Below, piece after piece: positions 28,684 through 40,889 of a DNA stretch of 64,000 bases. Source of the DNA: Gilvimarinus polysaccharolyticus (GTDB lineage: Bacteria > Pseudomonadota > Gammaproteobacteria > Pseudomonadales > Cellvibrionaceae); the NCBI RefSeq assembly GCF_001187555.1, contig NZ_LFIJ01000001.1, positions 1,018,169 to 1,082,168 of the forward strand, in the 5' to 3' direction. The translations under genes were made by a program, and so were the position numbers. Every line of letters starts with the position of its first letter. The first letter of the stretch is position 1. The notes under the pieces were generated by a model that did not search any database, was not told the DNA's origin, and saw only the letters and a program-made list of their open reading frames with translations.

Positions 28684-29962
28684 ATTTATGCTAGCCACGG
28701 CCGTGTTATTGCTGTTTGTCGTGGGTGTCTTTATTTGGCCGGTTTGGCGGGCCAAACGTATTACCGGTATAGATGGGGCTGCGGTTCAAGCGGGAGACCA
28801 GCGCAACGATGAAAATTTGGCTCTGTATCGTGAGCATGCGGCAGAGTTGGATAACGAATTACAGCTACAGCGTATCGACCAAGCTCAGCACGATCGGTTA
28901 GTTGCCGAGTTACAGCGCAATTTTTTAGCTGACCAGAGTGTGGATGCCGAGCGCGCGCTAAACCGTCGCGGCGGCAGCATTTTATTGGTGGGCTTGCTGG
29001 CATTGGTTATCGCCTCGGGTTGGCTGTATATCGCTCGCGGCTCTAGTGCCGATGTTTTGTTCTCCCAGATGCAGCAGCAAGTTGAGCGCGACAATATACA
29101 AGCGTTGCGCTCGGGTGATACACCCGATGCCGCCCCCACCCGTGAGCTTATTAAAGCGATCGAGACGCGTCTGCTAAACCAGCCGGAGAATACCCAATAC
29201 TGGTATTTGCTTGGTCGTTACGGCAGTCAAGTGGGTGATTTTAATGCCGCCGAGCGAGGTTTCCGTGAAGTGTTTAATCGCGCACCGGTCGATTCTGGCA
29301 ATGCTTCGGCTCTGGCGCAGGCGATCTTTTTAAATAATGGCAATCAGATAAACGATGAAATCGAGTTTCTTGTTGGTCGCGCCTTAGAGGTCGATGCAAA
29401 AGATACCACAGCACTGGGTCTTGCCGGCATTATCGCCTTTGAGCAACAAAATTTTGCCGATGCCGCACGCTTCTGGGGCACCGCTGTTAATGCCACCCCC
29501 GAAGGGACGCCTGGACGCCAAGCGCTATTGGCTGGAGTGGCTCGCGCCCACGCCCAAGCGCAGCAGCGCGGTCAGTTGCCCAAGGTTACGAAAGCCGAAC
29601 AGACATCGAGCTCTGCCGTAGAATGGTCCGTTCCAATCACACTGTCTCTTGCTCCCGAGCTTGAGCTGCCAGCAGGTGCCACGCTGTTTTTGTACGCGCG
29701 CGAATACCAAGGCAGCCCCATGCCCCTTGTGGTTAAACGCCTGCCAGCCCCTCAATTTCCAGCGACTATTATCTTGGATGAAACAATGGCCATGACAAGC
29801 GTTGACCGTTTGTTTGCGACAAAACAAATCGAGATAGTCGCAAGGGTGTCGCTAGGGGGGCAGGTGAGTGCCGCGCCCGGAGATTTACAGGGCTTGCTCG
29901 GACCGTTGCAAATTGATGCGCTGCCCGAGCCGCTAAATATTCAAATTGATACTCAGCTATAA
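28676..29962 (+). CDS. ccmI: apocytochrome c chaperone CcmI
   Basis: 428 aa from ATG 28676 (AGGAG upstream), inside the end of ccmH. Two N-terminal membrane segments (about 3-22 and 98-117) flank a cytoplasmic loop; then follows a periplasmic TPR region (about 160-300, with YWYLLGRYGSQVGDFNAAERGF) and a C-terminal beta domain. This is the full CcmI layout. It presents the C-terminus of apocytochrome c to CcmF/CcmH. Confidence 0.93.
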   Translation: MSEFMLATAVLLLFVVGVFIWPVWRAKRITGIDGAAVQAGDQRNDENLALYREHAAELDNELQLQRIDQAQHDRLVAELQRNFLADQSVDAERALNRRGGSILLVGLLALVIASGWLYIARGSSADVLFSQMQQQVERDNIQALRSGDTPDAAPTRELIKAIETRLLNQPENTQYWYLLGRYGSQVGDFNAAERGFREVFNRAPVDSGNASALAQAIFLNNGNQINDEIEFLVGRALEVDAKDTTALGLAGIIAFEQQNFADAARFWGTAVNATPEGTPGRQALLAGVARAHAQAQQRGQLPKVTKAEQTSSSAVEWSVPITLSLAPELELPAGATLFLYAREYQGSPMPLVVKRLPAPQFPATIILDETMAMTSVDRLFATKQIEIVARVSLGGQVSAAPGDLQGLLGPLQIDALPEPLNIQIDTQL

Positions 29963-30229
29963 ATGCGTTTAGCTAGAGTGATAACTGCGCCAACTGACTA
30001 AACTTTAGTCAGTGGTGTGCTGCTGCGAGCTTGGAGCTTTTGCAAAGCTTAAAAACTTTACGGTTTTGCTAGCGCGAAAGGTGTAAAGACTGGGGCAAAT
30101 GTGTAGAATTCTCCGTTAAAATTCGGCTCGCTATGGGTCCGAGCGCCAGTGGGCGGGCTTGCCCATTCAATAAGTTTTGCAACGCTGCCAATACTCGCCC
30201 CGAGCGAAGATAACGAGTGATAAGGACCT

Positions 30230-33200
30230 ATGCGGTTAAAATGTATTAAATTGGCGGGTTTTAAATCATTCGTCGACCCGACAACCGTCAACTTCCCGAG
30301 TAACCTTGGCGCCGTTGTAGGCCCCAATGGCTGCGGAAAATCCAACATTATCGATGCCGTGCGCTGGGTGATGGGGGAGTCATCTGCTAAAAACCTGCGC
30401 GGCGAGTCGATGACCGACGTTATTTTTAACGGCTCCGGTGGGCGTAAACCCGTAGGGCAGGCCTCTATCGAGTTGGTGTTTGACAACAGTGATGGCACAT
30501 TGCTGGGTGAGTACGCGGCTTTTAGCGAAATCTCGATCAAACGTAAAGTCAGCCGTGATGCGCAAAACAATTACTACCTAAATGGCACCAAATGCCGCCG
30601 TCGTGATATTACCGATATCTTTCTAGGCACCGGTCTTGGGCCGCGCAGCTACGCAATTATTGAGCAAGGCATGATCTCGCGCCTGATCGAAGCGAAACCC
30701 GAAGAGCTGCGAGTCTACATAGAAGAAGCGGCCGGCATCTCTAAGTACAAAGAGCGTCGTCGCGATACCGAAAACCGTATGCGCCGCACCACCGAGAACC
30801 TTGAGCGTTTAACCGATATCCGCGACGAGCTAGAGCGCCAACTGTCGCGCCTAGAGCGCCAGGCGCAGGCCGCCGAGAAATATACCGAGTATAAAAAGCT
30901 AGAGCGTGAGCTTAAAGCCCAAGTGCAAGCCATTAAATACCGTGATTTAGATCGGCAGGCCGGCGGTAAACAGCAGGCGATTCGCGAGCTAGAGCTGCGC
31001 ATGGAATCGTTTGTGACCGAGCAGGTCAACAAAGACACCACCATCGAGAAATGCCGTACCCAGCAGGCCGAGTTAAGCGATACATTTAACGAAGTGCAGG
31101 GGCGTTTCTACGCTATTGGCGCCGATATCGCGCGCATCGAACAAAGCATTAAGCACGCCGAAGAGCGCAACCGACAGCTGCAAACCGATATTGAGCGCAC
31201 CGAGCGGGAAAATAGCGAAGCTCAGGATCGTTTGCGTACCGACACCGAAAAAGCCGAGCAGTGGCAAGAAGAGCTACTGGAGATTGAGCCTGAGCTAGAG
31301 CTGGTGCAAGCCGCCGAAGAGTCATCGGGTGACATCCTGGCCGAAGCCGAAGAACAAATGCAAGCCTGGCAGAGTGAGTGGGACGACTTTAACCTACGCG
31401 CCGCCGCCCCGCGTCAACGAGCCGAAGTTCAGCAATCTCGTATTCAGCATCTAGAGCAAGTGCAGCAGCGCTTGTTAATGCGTGTTGAAAAGCTCAACGA
31501 AGAAAAACGTGGCCTAGCCGATAACAGTGTCGATGACAGTGAGATCGAGCAGTTGCGCGAACAACTGGCCGAGCTTGAAATGCTGATGGACGAGCAACGC
31601 GAGCGAGTAGAGGGCTATGCCGATAAGCTCGAACTGTTGCGCAGTGATGGCCAACGCTTTAGTGAAGAGCTAGACGCTAAGCGTAGCGAACTGCAAAGCA
31701 TGCGCGGCCGGCACGCCTCGCTGGATGCCTTGCAACAAGCCGCGCTGGGCGAAAAAAATAAAGCCGTTACCGGTTGGCTTGAAGCGCGTGGCCTAAGTTC
31801 TGCACCGCGCTTGGCCGAAGACGTTCAGGTAAGTGACGGCTGGGATACCGCCCTTGAGACCGTGTTGGGTAATACCCTGCAAGCTGTTTGTGTCGATGGT
31901 ATTGATGGCACCGCCGAATTTATTGCCGAGCTTGCCCAGGGCGAGCTGGTACTGCTTGACCGCAAAGCAAAAACCGCCGCCAGCGGTGATACCCATACCA
32001 CCTTAGCAAGCCATGTATCGGCCAGCTGGGATGTCGCCGGTTTGCTAAGCGGCATTTATGTGGCTGATGATCTTAGCGCGGCACTCGCAATGCGCGACTC
32101 ACTAGGCGCGGCCGAGTCGGTGGTAACTCGTGATGGCGTCTGGCTCAGCCCGCACTGGCTAAAAGTTGCGCGCGACACCGATGCCAGCGCAGGGGTTATT
32201 GCCCGTCGCCAAGAGATCGAAGATCTTGATGCTGCGATTATCGAAGCCGAAGCTGCGGCTGAGCAATTGGCCAGCTCAGCGGCGGAAAATCGCGAGCAAA
32301 TTAAAAACCTTGAAGGCGAACGCGAAAACAATCGACGTGAACTTGATAGCCATAATGCCAAGCACGGCGAGCTGCGCTCGAACGTTAGCGCCAAGCAGGT
32401 GCAAATTGAACAGCTTGGGATGCGCAAAACTCGGCTTGAGGCCGAAGTGCGCGAAGCTCGCGAGCAAATGGATCAAGAGGTTGAGCAATTAGCCGAGGCT
32501 CGCGTTATTTTAAGTGACGCCATTGGCGCCATGGAGCAAGACACCGATGAGCGCGAAGCGCTGCTGGCACGACGCGATGCGATTCGGGCAAAACTCGATG
32601 GCGCGCGGCAAAAAGCGCGGCACGATAAAGACAAAGCGCACGAATTACAAATGCGCGCCGCATCGCTTAATACTCAAATTGACAGCATTAAACTGAGTAT
32701 TGCCCGTTTACATGAGCAAGCCGAAACGCTTAACGAGCGGCGCGAATTGCTGGCCGAGTCACTGAGTGAAAATCGCGACCCGGCCGAAGAAAATAAAATG
32801 GAGTTAGAGTCTGCGCTGGCCAAGCGTATTACTGTCGAGCAAGAGCTTACAGAGTCTCGTCGCTCGTTAGAAGCTGTTGAACACGAGCTGCGCGAAGCCG
32901 AACAGTCACGCAACAAAGCCGATCAAGAAGTTCAAGCTGTACGCAGCCACTTAGAGCAAGAGCGTTTAGCCGCGCAAACGTTTGAGGTGCAACGCAAAGG
33001 TTTGGCCGAGCAATTGGCCGAAGACAGTTTTGACTTACAAACACTGCTGGACAACTTGGCTGACGATGCAGAGCGAGGGCCGCTGGAGGCCGAGCTTGAA
33101 CAGTTAGCGGCCCGTATTAGTCGCTTAGGAGCCATTAACCTTGCGGCAATCGACGAATATAAAACCGAGTCCGAGCGTAAAAATTATTTAGACACGCAAC

Positions 33201-33739
33201 ACGAAGATTTAATGGAAGCACTTGAAACATTAGAAAATGCCATTAAAAAAATCGATCGCGAAACCCGCACTCGTTTTAAAGAAACATTTGATAAAGTTAA
33301 CACAAGCCTACAAGAGCTTTTCCCTAAAGTGTTTGGCGGCGGCCATGCCTATCTAGAATTAACCGGTGAAGATATGCTCGACACCGGTATTGCTATTATG
33401 GCGCGGCCACCGGGCAAACGTAACAGCACCATTCACCTGCTTAGCGGTGGCGAAAAAGCACTGACGGCTATCGCCTTAGTGTTCTCGATTTTCCGACTTA
33501 ATCCGGCCCCGTTTTGTATGTTGGATGAAGTTGATGCGCCGCTGGATGATGCCAACGTGGGTCGTTATGCCCGCATGGTTGAAGAAATGTCAGAGCACGT
33601 ACAGTTTATCTACATCACCCACAACAAAATCGCCATGGAAATGGCGCATCAGTTGCTTGGTGTCACTATGCACGAGCCTGGCGTTTCACGTTTGGTTACC
33701 GTCGATGTAGAAGAAGCTGCCGAGCTTGCCGCCATTTAG
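30230..33739 (+). CDS. smc: chromosome segregation protein SMC
   Basis: 1169 aa, full length. Walker A GPNGCGKSN at 31-39, two long coiled coils (about 165-500 and 670-1010) around a hinge (about 515-660), then the C-terminal signature LLSGGEKALTAIAL and Walker B FCMLDEVDAPLDD. The condensin motor that compacts and separates chromosomes. It is followed by zipA after 44 bases, an arrangement known from pseudomonads. Kleisin genes scpA and scpB are not nearby. Confidence 0.96.
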   Translation: MRLKCIKLAGFKSFVDPTTVNFPSNLGAVVGPNGCGKSNIIDAVRWVMGESSAKNLRGESMTDVIFNGSGGRKPVGQASIELVFDNSDGTLLGEYAAFSEISIKRKVSRDAQNNYYLNGTKCRRRDITDIFLGTGLGPRSYAIIEQGMISRLIEAKPEELRVYIEEAAGISKYKERRRDTENRMRRTTENLERLTDIRDELERQLSRLERQAQAAEKYTEYKKLERELKAQVQAIKYRDLDRQAGGKQQAIRELELRMESFVTEQVNKDTTIEKCRTQQAELSDTFNEVQGRFYAIGADIARIEQSIKHAEERNRQLQTDIERTERENSEAQDRLRTDTEKAEQWQEELLEIEPELELVQAAEESSGDILAEAEEQMQAWQSEWDDFNLRAAAPRQRAEVQQSRIQHLEQVQQRLLMRVEKLNEEKRGLADNSVDDSEIEQLREQLAELEMLMDEQRERVEGYADKLELLRSDGQRFSEELDAKRSELQSMRGRHASLDALQQAALGEKNKAVTGWLEARGLSSAPRLAEDVQVSDGWDTALETVLGNTLQAVCVDGIDGTAEFIAELAQGELVLLDRKAKTAASGDTHTTLASHVSASWDVAGLLSGIYVADDLSAALAMRDSLGAAESVVTRDGVWLSPHWLKVARDTDASAGVIARRQEIEDLDAAIIEAEAAAEQLASSAAENREQIKNLEGERENNRRELDSHNAKHGELRSNVSAKQVQIEQLGMRKTRLEAEVREAREQMDQEVEQLAEARVILSDAIGAMEQDTDEREALLARRDAIRAKLDGARQKARHDKDKAHELQMRAASLNTQIDSIKLSIARLHEQAETLNERRELLAESLSENRDPAEENKMELESALAKRITVEQELTESRRSLEAVEHELREAEQSRNKADQEVQAVRSHLEQERLAAQTFEVQRKGLAEQLAEDSFDLQTLLDNLADDAERGPLEAELEQLAARISRLGAINLAAIDEYKTESERKNYLDTQHEDLMEALETLENAIKKIDRETRTRFKETFDKVNTSLQELFPKVFGGGHAYLELTGEDMLDTGIAIMARPPGKRNSTIHLLSGGEKALTAIALVFSIFRLNPAPFCMLDEVDAPLDDANVGRYARMVEEMSEHVQFIYITHNKIAMEMAHQLLGVTMHEPGVSRLVTVDVEEAAELAAI

Positions 33740-33783
33740 GGCAGGGCGAATGTCACTGAGTCGAATTTAAGTGGATAGATAAT

Positions 33784-34731
33784 ATGGAAACCTGGTTAAC
33801 GATTATTGTCGTTTTATTGATCGTCGGCATCTTACTGGATGGCTGGCGCCGTATGCGTACATCGCGGCGTGATGCTATTCGAGTATCAAAGCGAGTAAAA
33901 CGTTTTGATACTGCAAATACGGCGGAATCATTTGATGAACCTTTTACCAGCGAATTGCCCAATGGCGGCGCACGTATCGCCCCACGAGGTGAACGCGATA
34001 CAGATGGGGATGATGCAAGGCCTTCATCGGTTCGAGTAAAACACAGTATTCCTCAGCAAGTGACTTTAAATTTAGATGAGTCGGTACCGATGCTAATGGA
34101 ATCGGTAGATGATGATTCTAGCAGTGCATCTCAACCGGCTGGGGACGAGCTGCAAGACACCCGAGTTGAACCTAACTTTGGTGAGCTGGATGGCTCAAGC
34201 CACCAAGATAACTATCAAGATGAAGATGTACACGCTGATATTGGCGACGAGCCGAGCTTAAGTGATCATGACGATTCTGATCTTGGCTCAGAGCAGCCCG
34301 ACGAAGTTATTATTATTAATGTTATGGCCCCAGAAGGGCATAATTTTTCAGGGGCCGCATTACTTGATGTATTGCTGCAAAGCGGTATGCGTTTTGGGGA
34401 CATGAATATATTTCATCGCCATGCCCACGAAACAGGCGAGGGCCCAGTGCTGTTTAGCTTGGCTAATATGGTAAAACCCGGTGTGTTCGACTTAGAGAAT
34501 ATGGCCAGTTTTTACACCCCTGGGGTAAGCTTGTTTATGACGCTGCCAATGCGCCCTGACAGTTTAAAATCATTTGATCTGATGCGTGATGTAGCCCAGG
34601 CACTTACCGCTGAGCTGGGCGGCGAGCTGAAAGACGAAAACCGCAGTGTCATGACCCGCCAAACTATGGAGCATTGCCGTCAGCGTATTGCCGATTACGA
34701 GCGCAAACGTTTATCTCGGGCTGGTAGTTAG
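33784..34731 (+). CDS. zipA: cell division protein ZipA
   Basis: 315 aa. An N-terminal membrane anchor (4-21) and a basic stretch RRMRTSRRDA are followed by a long acidic Ser/Asp-rich linker (about 40-175). The C-terminal FtsZ-binding domain (about 178-305) has INVMAPEGHNFSGAALLDVLLQSGMRFGDMNIFHRH. It tethers FtsZ to the inner membrane. It lies between smc and ligA. Confidence 0.95.
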   Translation: METWLTIIVVLLIVGILLDGWRRMRTSRRDAIRVSKRVKRFDTANTAESFDEPFTSELPNGGARIAPRGERDTDGDDARPSSVRVKHSIPQQVTLNLDESVPMLMESVDDDSSSASQPAGDELQDTRVEPNFGELDGSSHQDNYQDEDVHADIGDEPSLSDHDDSDLGSEQPDEVIIINVMAPEGHNFSGAALLDVLLQSGMRFGDMNIFHRHAHETGEGPVLFSLANMVKPGVFDLENMASFYTPGVSLFMTLPMRPDSLKSFDLMRDVAQALTAELGGELKDENRSVMTRQTMEHCRQRIADYERKRLSRAGS

Positions 34732-34786
34732 TTCGGATTACACAGCCTAACGGCAACTTCGAATCACCCCCCGATAACCATTTTAA

Positions 34787-36856
<2,070 letters not shown>

Positions 36857-36930
36857 GTGCTGATAATACTTGGTCAAGTAAACATACCGGCACCAAATAG
36901 CGTGCATTCGCGCATCATTGGATAGACATT

Positions 36931-37356
36931 ATGGATCAAGAATCGATTGTCTACGGTTGTATTAAAGACAGCATCCAAGGTGTTGGCTATGCTGATCGGC
37001 TACGTGCTAATCGCGATGCGATGCTGACGTTACCGCGTGCCGATAGCTGGCCTTTTTTGTGTCAGGAAATGTTTGCCATTCCGGAACTGGGTGGGTTAAC
37101 CCGTAACTACCAAACCGAGGTTATGCACTTTGGTGCCTCATACAAAGCCGTAGAGTACGAGTGGAGCCAATGGATCGAACAGTTTGAGGCCTTGCTGAGC
37201 AAAATGTACTGGGTATCGGCCACCGTTCACCTAGAGACCGAGTTGTGTGGTTCGCACACTTTTACTTGGGAAAGTAACCGTAATTATCACACTCCAGGCT
37301 CGGGCGATATGAATGTACAGTGCCAGTGGAGTCGCGAAAGTTCGCTTGGTAATTAA
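36931..37356 (+). CDS. conserved hypothetical protein upstream of hemB
   Basis: 141 aa, soluble, no signal peptide or membrane segment. It starts MDQESIVYGCIKDSI, is rich in aromatic residues, and has a run HLETELCGSHTFTWES near residue 100. I do not recognise the family. Its own start codon follows a spacer of 75 bases after ligA, and 77 bases separate it from hemB, so it may or may not be co-transcribed. Confidence 0.65.
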   Translation: MDQESIVYGCIKDSIQGVGYADRLRANRDAMLTLPRADSWPFLCQEMFAIPELGGLTRNYQTEVMHFGASYKAVEYEWSQWIEQFEALLSKMYWVSATVHLETELCGSHTFTWESNRNYHTPGSGDMNVQCQWSRESSLGN

Positions 37357-37433
37357 CACTAGCAGGCAGTAATTACCCAACCGACACAGACCCTCGATAC
37401 CATCATCGATCATATTTTTAAGGTTAGCTGAAC

Positions 37434-38417
37434 ATGATGCAAGCACCAAATTTCCGTTTTCGTCGTTTACGTCGCACCAATAATTTACGCCGTATGGTGC
37501 GCGAGACTGAGCTCAGCTGTGCTGATTTTATCTTGCCAATATTTGTCGAAGAAGGCATAACCGAGCCGGTTACCATTGCCAGCATGCCCGGCGTGGTGCG
37601 TTACCCTGAGTCGCAATTGGCCGGCGTCGTACAGCGCGCTGCCAGTGCAGGTATTCCAGCGGTTTTATTGTTTGGTGTATCGCAACACAAAGATGCGCTA
37701 GGCAGCGACACGTTTGCCGACGATGGCTTGTTGGCGCGCATGATTAAAGTCGCTAAAGCCGCCGCCCCCGAGATAACCGTTATTAGTGATAATTGTTTTT
37801 GCGAATACACCGATCACGGTCACTGCGGTGTGGTTTGTGGAGACGATGTTGATAACGATGCAACCTTAGTCAACCTGCAACGCCAAGCTCTGGTTTGTGC
37901 CCGAGCCGGGGTCGACATGTTGGCTCCGTCGGGCATGCAAGATGGCATGATAGCCGCCTTGCGCGAAGCACTCGATGCTGCGGGTTTTACCCATATACCC
38001 ATCATGTCTTACTCCACCAAATTTGCCTCGGCTTTTTATGGCCCGTTTCGCGATGCGGTAGACAGTACTTTTAAAGGCACCCGTAATACCTATCAAATGG
38101 ATCCTGCCAATGCCCGCGAAGCATTGGCCGAATCGCTGCAAGATGAGGCCGAAGGCGCCGATATATTAATGGTCAAACCTGCCTTGGCTTACTTGGATAT
38201 TGTTAATCAAATTGCCAATCACAGTGAGCGGCCGCTCGCGGTTTACCATGTCAGTGGTGAATACGCCATGATAAAAGCCGGTGCTGCCGCCGGCGTGATT
38301 GATGAAAAAGCTATTGTGCTAGAGACCATGCTGTCTTTTAAACGCGCAGGCGCCAACTTAATTATTACTTATTACGCCGAGCAAATTGCCCAATGGCTGG
38401 ATGAAGCGCATGTCTAA
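37434..38417 (+). CDS. hemB: porphobilinogen synthase (delta-aminolevulinate dehydratase), Zn type
   Basis: 327 aa. It condenses two 5-aminolevulinate molecules to porphobilinogen in heme synthesis. The Schiff-base lysines are in SYSTKFASAFYGPFR and MVKPALAYLD. The metal loop has DNCFCEYTDHGHCG, whose three cysteines mark the zinc-dependent class; Mg-type enzymes of many pseudomonads lack them. Two adjacent ATGs (37434 and 37437) are possible starts. Its end overlaps the DUF3012 gene. Confidence 0.97.
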   Translation: MMQAPNFRFRRLRRTNNLRRMVRETELSCADFILPIFVEEGITEPVTIASMPGVVRYPESQLAGVVQRAASAGIPAVLLFGVSQHKDALGSDTFADDGLLARMIKVAKAAAPEITVISDNCFCEYTDHGHCGVVCGDDVDNDATLVNLQRQALVCARAGVDMLAPSGMQDGMIAALREALDAAGFTHIPIMSYSTKFASAFYGPFRDAVDSTFKGTRNTYQMDPANAREALAESLQDEAEGADILMVKPALAYLDIVNQIANHSERPLAVYHVSGEYAMIKAGAAAGVIDEKAIVLETMLSFKRAGANLIITYYAEQIAQWLDEAHV

Positions 38418-38712
38418 ATCGTTAATTATTTCACTGCTTTCTATCATGATAGGCCTTGTTACTATTGCGGTTGGGCTTTATGTTTTAAGTACCACGCCGG
38501 CACCAGCGCCAGCCCCAGAAACCGGTGCGTCAAACGACCCTTTTTTGATGGTTCCCCAGCGGCAAACTACCGATGCGACGGGCCAAGATGTTCCTAGTCT
38601 TGAGGCTACCCCAGGCTCAGAGCCTTGGTGCGAACAATTAATGTTGCTGCCAGATGATCGCTGGACCGACCAAGACGCACGCCTGTTTGCTCAGCACTGC
38701 GTGTATCAATAA
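38410..38712 (+). CDS. small membrane-anchored DUF3012 protein
   Basis: 100 aa from ATG 38410 (an ATG at 38401 is also possible). One N-terminal membrane segment, an Ala/Pro-rich spacer, and a C-terminal DUF3012 motif: GSEPWCEQLMLLPDDRWTDQD followed by AQHC. The two cysteines are conserved in that family, probably in the periplasm. The role is unknown. It overlaps the end of hemB and precedes mksF by 4 bases, so hemB and the Mks genes may form one transcript. Confidence 0.75.
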   Translation: MSKSLIISLLSIMIGLVTIAVGLYVLSTTPAPAPAPETGASNDPFLMVPQRQTTDATGQDVPSLEATPGSEPWCEQLMLLPDDRWTDQDARLFAQHCVYQ

Positions 38713-38716
38713 CGCT

Positions 38717-40171
38717 ATGTTCTTCCGCGACTCTCAAACACACTTTTTTAACCCGCTAACCGGTAAGTATCGCGAGGTTGTGGTTGAGTGTCTGCGATTA
38801 CTGTATCAAAAGCTTTATACCGACTTACACGATTACCAAAGTTTGCTTGATCGCCACAATATTGTGGCCGTATTTATGGAGGCGATTGCCCGTAATCCGG
38901 TGGTGTTTGATGATGACGATCGTGACGGCGAAGGACGCTTTAAAAATCAGCGAGAATTGGCCGGTTTTATTCTTAATAAATTATTAGAGTTTGGCTGGCT
39001 AGAGTGTCAGGTCGACAGTGCCACGCTAACCAGTCATTACGCGTTTACCCGTACTGGTCGCTTATTTACTCAGCCATTGTTAGATGCCGGAAAACTGCGT
39101 CTGCATACTCGGCATCGCAATACCCGCAATGCGCGCAACAGCTTACAAGCTTTTGCCGACCGGGGGGAGTACAGTGATTTGCTCGACGCTTACGATTACT
39201 CAGAGCGTATTATTAGCGATTTTTCTGACATTATTGCCGAACTGGCCGACCAGCGCCGCGAGCTGGTGCGCGAGATGGAAAACGAGCAGTTGATTCATCG
39301 CGCATCCGATCAGTTTTTTGATTTTATGGAAAAGCGCTTTATGCCCGACTTGGCCATTAGACTGTCGGCCGATAGCGTAGAAAAACACCGCGATGCCATT
39401 GCCGGGTTAATTCACAGCATTAAAACCAAAAAATCAAAAACCTTTTTGGCCGATGCCGAGCGCGAGCTGCGCCAAGTATTGCCCCAGCTGGTGGCCGAAA
39501 ACACTCAGCGCTCGGTACTTTATTATTTGCTAGAAGCTATTGAGCGACGCCTAAGAGAAGCCTGCGATACCATGTTGCCACAATTGCGCGGGGCGCTTAA
39601 TAGTTTTACCCGGCGCGCCGAAACTATTATGCGGCAACTCAGCTATCTTAATAATGGCCAATCCGATGCGTTAATCAATGTCTGCCGAGATTTACGCACA
39701 CACCCCAAGCTGCAAAACAATGCGCTAAATGCTCTGCAGCCGGCCTTGCAAAACTGTCAGTTGCGCTGTGTCGACCCTGGGCAAAATCAGCTGCGCCAAA
39801 GACGCCCCAACCAAACTGTATTAAGCCGCGTTGCTAAGCCGCCAAGCTTAGATCAAGCCGCCCGTAAAGAGCACTATGTTCAGCAGGTGCTTGACCAGGC
39901 GTTTGCTTTTCAGGGCGGGCAGTTACGCGATTACGTGCATAAAGCACTGTTGGATACTGGAGTGGTTAACTCCCGCTTTTTGCCGGTAAACAGCGCCCAC
40001 GATTTACTTAAGTTGTGTCACGTTATTGAAGTAGCATCGGCCGACAACCTTGATAGTGATTACCATTTTAGCGTCACTGAATTAGGCCGGTTAGAGCAAC
40101 AAGACGACGATTATTTAATCGAGCGAGATATCTTTGAAATTAAATTGCATCACACTACGGAGTCCGCGTGA
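38717..40171 (+). CDS. mksF: MksF / Wadjet JetA-like kleisin-type subunit
   Basis: 484 aa from ATG 38717, the first ATG in frame that gives the family-like start MFFRDSQTHFFNPLTGKYRE. Predominantly helical with winged-helix-like ends, as expected for a MukF/MksF/JetA kleisin. It bridges the SMC heads and recruits the KITE subunit. The next gene overlaps by 4 bases and the set F-E-B is in the canonical order. Assignment rests mainly on the operon and on resemblance to JetA (DUF5716-like) proteins. Confidence 0.8.
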   Translation: MFFRDSQTHFFNPLTGKYREVVVECLRLLYQKLYTDLHDYQSLLDRHNIVAVFMEAIARNPVVFDDDDRDGEGRFKNQRELAGFILNKLLEFGWLECQVDSATLTSHYAFTRTGRLFTQPLLDAGKLRLHTRHRNTRNARNSLQAFADRGEYSDLLDAYDYSERIISDFSDIIAELADQRRELVREMENEQLIHRASDQFFDFMEKRFMPDLAIRLSADSVEKHRDAIAGLIHSIKTKKSKTFLADAERELRQVLPQLVAENTQRSVLYYLLEAIERRLREACDTMLPQLRGALNSFTRRAETIMRQLSYLNNGQSDALINVCRDLRTHPKLQNNALNALQPALQNCQLRCVDPGQNQLRQRRPNQTVLSRVAKPPSLDQAARKEHYVQQVLDQAFAFQGGQLRDYVHKALLDTGVVNSRFLPVNSAHDLLKLCHVIEVASADNLDSDYHFSVTELGRLEQQDDDYLIERDIFEIKLHHTTESA

Positions 40172-40887
40172 GCGATAACCTATTTTTGGGCGAACTCAGT
40201 AAAGCACTCGAAAGTGCCAACGTTAGCTTCGAGGCATGGCGCGAACTTGTTATGCGCCTGCTCGATTACGGAGTACTGTGCCGCAACGAGAGCCAAATAG
40301 AGCAAGAGCTGTACGACCGTTTTGTCCGGCTTGAGGTTGCATTGCATGATTATTTAGCTTTGTCGGGCATTCGCTTGCAACACGATTCACGTCACGAGTT
40401 TGTCCGCGTACTGCCGCCGGGTGCCGATTTTCCCGGAATCGAGGGCGACGATCTACCTTACACCGGTATGCGCAGCAAGCTTAGTCAACACGAGATCGCA
40501 TTAGCGCTGGTGTTGCGTATTGAATATGACAAAGCGTTAAGAGAAGGGCAGGTAGAAGACGGTGGCTCGGTGCTGGTACCTATGGAATCGGTAGTGCTAA
40601 GCCTTAAAAATTTATTAGGTCGCGACTTACCAGAACCCGTAGTAGAAAGACGCAAGTTACTGCGCGGTCTTAAACAATTGCGTTTAATCGATTACAACAG
40701 TGATGACGAACAAGCCGAGCCTTGGCTGCGTGTTCGCCCGCTGATTATTAACTATGTGTCAGACAGCGTGATTGATCAATTGCTGCAAGTGACATCTGAC
40801 TCGATAGAATCCAAAGTGCCAACCGAGCCTGACTCTGACGTGTTAACCCCAGATGCGTCAGCCGACGCTAGCCCGAGTGAGGATTAA
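40168..40887 (+). CDS. mksE: MksE / JetB-like KITE subunit (DUF4194 type)
   Basis: 239 aa from GTG 40168, overlapping mksF. Tandem winged-helix protein with HEIALALVLRIEYDKALREGQVEDGG and VVERRKLLRGLKQLRLIDY, typical of MksE/JetB. It binds the kleisin and DNA. The last about 25 residues are an acidic disordered tail. Two bases separate it from mksB. Confidence 0.83.
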   Translation: MSDNLFLGELSKALESANVSFEAWRELVMRLLDYGVLCRNESQIEQELYDRFVRLEVALHDYLALSGIRLQHDSRHEFVRVLPPGADFPGIEGDDLPYTGMRSKLSQHEIALALVLRIEYDKALREGQVEDGGSVLVPMESVVLSLKNLLGRDLPEPVVERRKLLRGLKQLRLIDYNSDDEQAEPWLRVRPLIINYVSDSVIDQLLQVTSDSIESKVPTEPDSDVLTPDASADASPSED

Positions 40888-40889
40888 CG